From assembly GCA_031459935.1 (NCBI GenBank), contig JAVKHN010000011.1, positions 1 to 50,151 of the forward strand: a DNA stretch of 50,151 nt, written 5' to 3'. Shown piece by piece: positions 49,422-50,151 of this stretch. Each line of letters begins with the position of its first letter. The first letter of the stretch is position 1. The translations under genes and the position numbers were made by a program. A model generated the notes under the pieces. That model was given only the letters and a program-made list of their open reading frames with translations. It was not told where the DNA came from and made no database searches. Source of the stretch: Sysuimicrobium calidum (GTDB taxonomy: Bacteria > Sysuimicrobiota > Sysuimicrobiia > Sysuimicrobiales > Sysuimicrobiaceae).

Positions 49422-50018
49422 TCAGGGAACTCGAAGGGTGATCTCCACGCCCACGATGTCGTACGCCGGCGGGGCGTTCCCCGCGGGCACCTCCCTGCGC
49501 ACCACCACGTCCCGGGCGGGATCGAACGCGACGAACCCGAGGGGATCCTCGACCCCGCGACCCAGGGCGTCCAGGGGCCGGGAGTAGCGGTCGGTGGTGA
49601 CCACGTTGATCTTCACGGGCCCCTGCAGCCGGCTCCCCTCCGCGAGGCGCGAGAGGCTGACCTCCACGCTCAGGGACCGGCGGTCCGGGCTCACGCTCCC
49701 GCAGTTGCAGGGCTCCGGGGGAAGCGTGGTCCGGAACAGGAAGGGCGGGAGGTCTACGGTGCGCCGGGAAGCGAAGAAGAACCGGCCCCGGGAGTACAGG
49801 ACGTAGTGCGTCCAGTTCTCTCCGGAGGGCGCGGGACCTATAAGGAGTCCGGGCAGGGTGCTGAAGGCCACGTAGTACCGCCCCGCCTGTGGCCCGTCGT
49901 CCACGGAGTCCGCTAGGTGCACCCGGACCGTGAGGAGCCGACCGTCTCCCTGAGCGGCCGCTCCCGTGGCCAGCGCGAGAACAACGATGAGAGACCATAC
50001 CGCGATCGCCCGGGGCAC
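49422..50018 (-). CDS. Secreted protein of unknown function
   Basis: A 198-residue protein with a signal peptide (about 1-22, ending GAAAQ). The mature part is beta-rich: LLTVRVHLADSVDDGPQAGRYYVAFST, HYVLYSRGRFFFAS, SVEVSLSRLAEG and PVKINVVTTD. A CxC pair (C104, C106 in PCNCGS) may form a disulfide or bind a metal. GTG 50018 follows GGAGGGCGAGG. It is the first visible gene of the operon and lies 12 bp before the Ig-like lipoprotein. I recognise no family. Confidence 0.75.
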   Translation of the reverse strand: MPRAIAVWSLIVVLALATGAAAQGDGRLLTVRVHLADSVDDGPQAGRYYVAFSTLPGLLIGPAPSGENWTHYVLYSRGRFFFASRRTVDLPPFLFRTTLPPEPCNCGSVSPDRRSLSVEVSLSRLAEGSRLQGPVKINVVTTDRYSRPLDALGRGVEDPLGFVAFDPARDVVVRREVPAGNAPPAYDIVGVEITLRVP

Positions 50019-50151
50019 CCTCGCCCTCCTCGCGGTATTCTACACTAAGAGACGCCCCCCGGGCCGCCGCGGTTCACCGGTGCCGGAGTGTTCCGAACCG
50101 AGCCAGGGTTCCGGTGCCCGGGTGTCAAAAATAGAGCTGGCATGCGGCGGG
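50019..50151. other. Upstream region of the envelope operon (window end)
   Basis: The last 133 bp have no gene. On the minus strand a TAGAAT box preceded by GTG (near 50035-50045) could be an extended -10 for the operon, but no matching -35 is clear. TTGACA occurs on the minus strand at 50123-50128 with no -10 at the right spacing. Confidence 0.4.

Noticed and set aside
1..50151. CRISPR array or rRNA genes
   Set aside because: No regularly spaced direct repeats beyond the 24-bp pair and no conserved rRNA segments were seen.

Overview
The window is a high-GC bacterial chromosome segment with about 45 genes packed into a few long, mostly overlapping operons, plus five tRNA genes. It carries no rRNA, no CRISPR array and no transposase. 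The cell appears to be diderm: there is a TolC-type outer-membrane channel with RND and HlyD partners, and an LptF-LptC-LptA-LptD type set. It also appears to respire oxygen, through an aa3-type cytochrome c oxidase. It uses a class I (archaeal-type) lysyl-tRNA synthetase and an EF-G-like second translational GTPase. The mixture fits a deep-branching diderm lineage of hot springs, soil or subsurface (Sysuimicrobiota/CSP1-3, Armatimonadota or similar). Gene content alone cannot settle the phylum.

Layout. 1-1750: two convergent, related tyrosine recombinases next to the 3' end of tRNA-Arg, with a 24-bp tandem repeat and an inverted repeat between them; this looks like the edge of an integrated element. 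1750-2450: tRNA-Arg, a small secreted protein, tRNA-Ser. 2451-10253 (minus): a long gene string containing an M20 hydrolase, a DUF309 protein, then a ketosynthase, SRPBCC cyclase, FAD oxidoreductase and methyltransferase that resemble a minimal polyketide-type pathway, and a DUF255 thioredoxin-like protein. 10254-10872: a compositionally different patch with an orphan plus-strand gene. 10880-13855 (minus): DUF1844, a fused TRAP permease and DUF1850. 13938-18360 (minus): cytochrome oxidase subunits II, I, III, a second III and IV, behind a visible promoter with an inverted repeat. 18942-26094 (plus): tRNA-Tyr, tRNA-Gly, folD, folC, class I lysS, a D-2-hydroxyacid dehydrogenase and an EF-G-like GTPase. 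26099-28037 (minus): a YjbQ protein and a GAF/HD-GYP protein.

28100-39867 (plus): a TetR-controlled composite export operon of TolC, RND adaptor, RND pump, a PII-like protein, a HlyD adaptor, two ABC ATPases and an ABC-2 permease, ending with RidA. 39886-41906 (minus): a MarR-controlled DrrAB-type ABC exporter. 42041-42114: tRNA-Gln. 42121-50018 (minus): an envelope-building operon of a secreted protein, an Ig-like lipoprotein, LptF, LptC, a long LptA, an M23 peptidase lipoprotein and LptD.

The most distinctive parts are the composite RND plus ABC exporter with a PII-like protein at the junction, the lipid-transport operon that carries a peptidoglycan hydrolase between LptA and LptD, and the ketosynthase-cyclase-oxidoreductase-methyltransferase cassette. 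Start codons were chosen from Shine-Dalgarno sequences and gene overlaps, so several proteins are shorter than their longest open frame.
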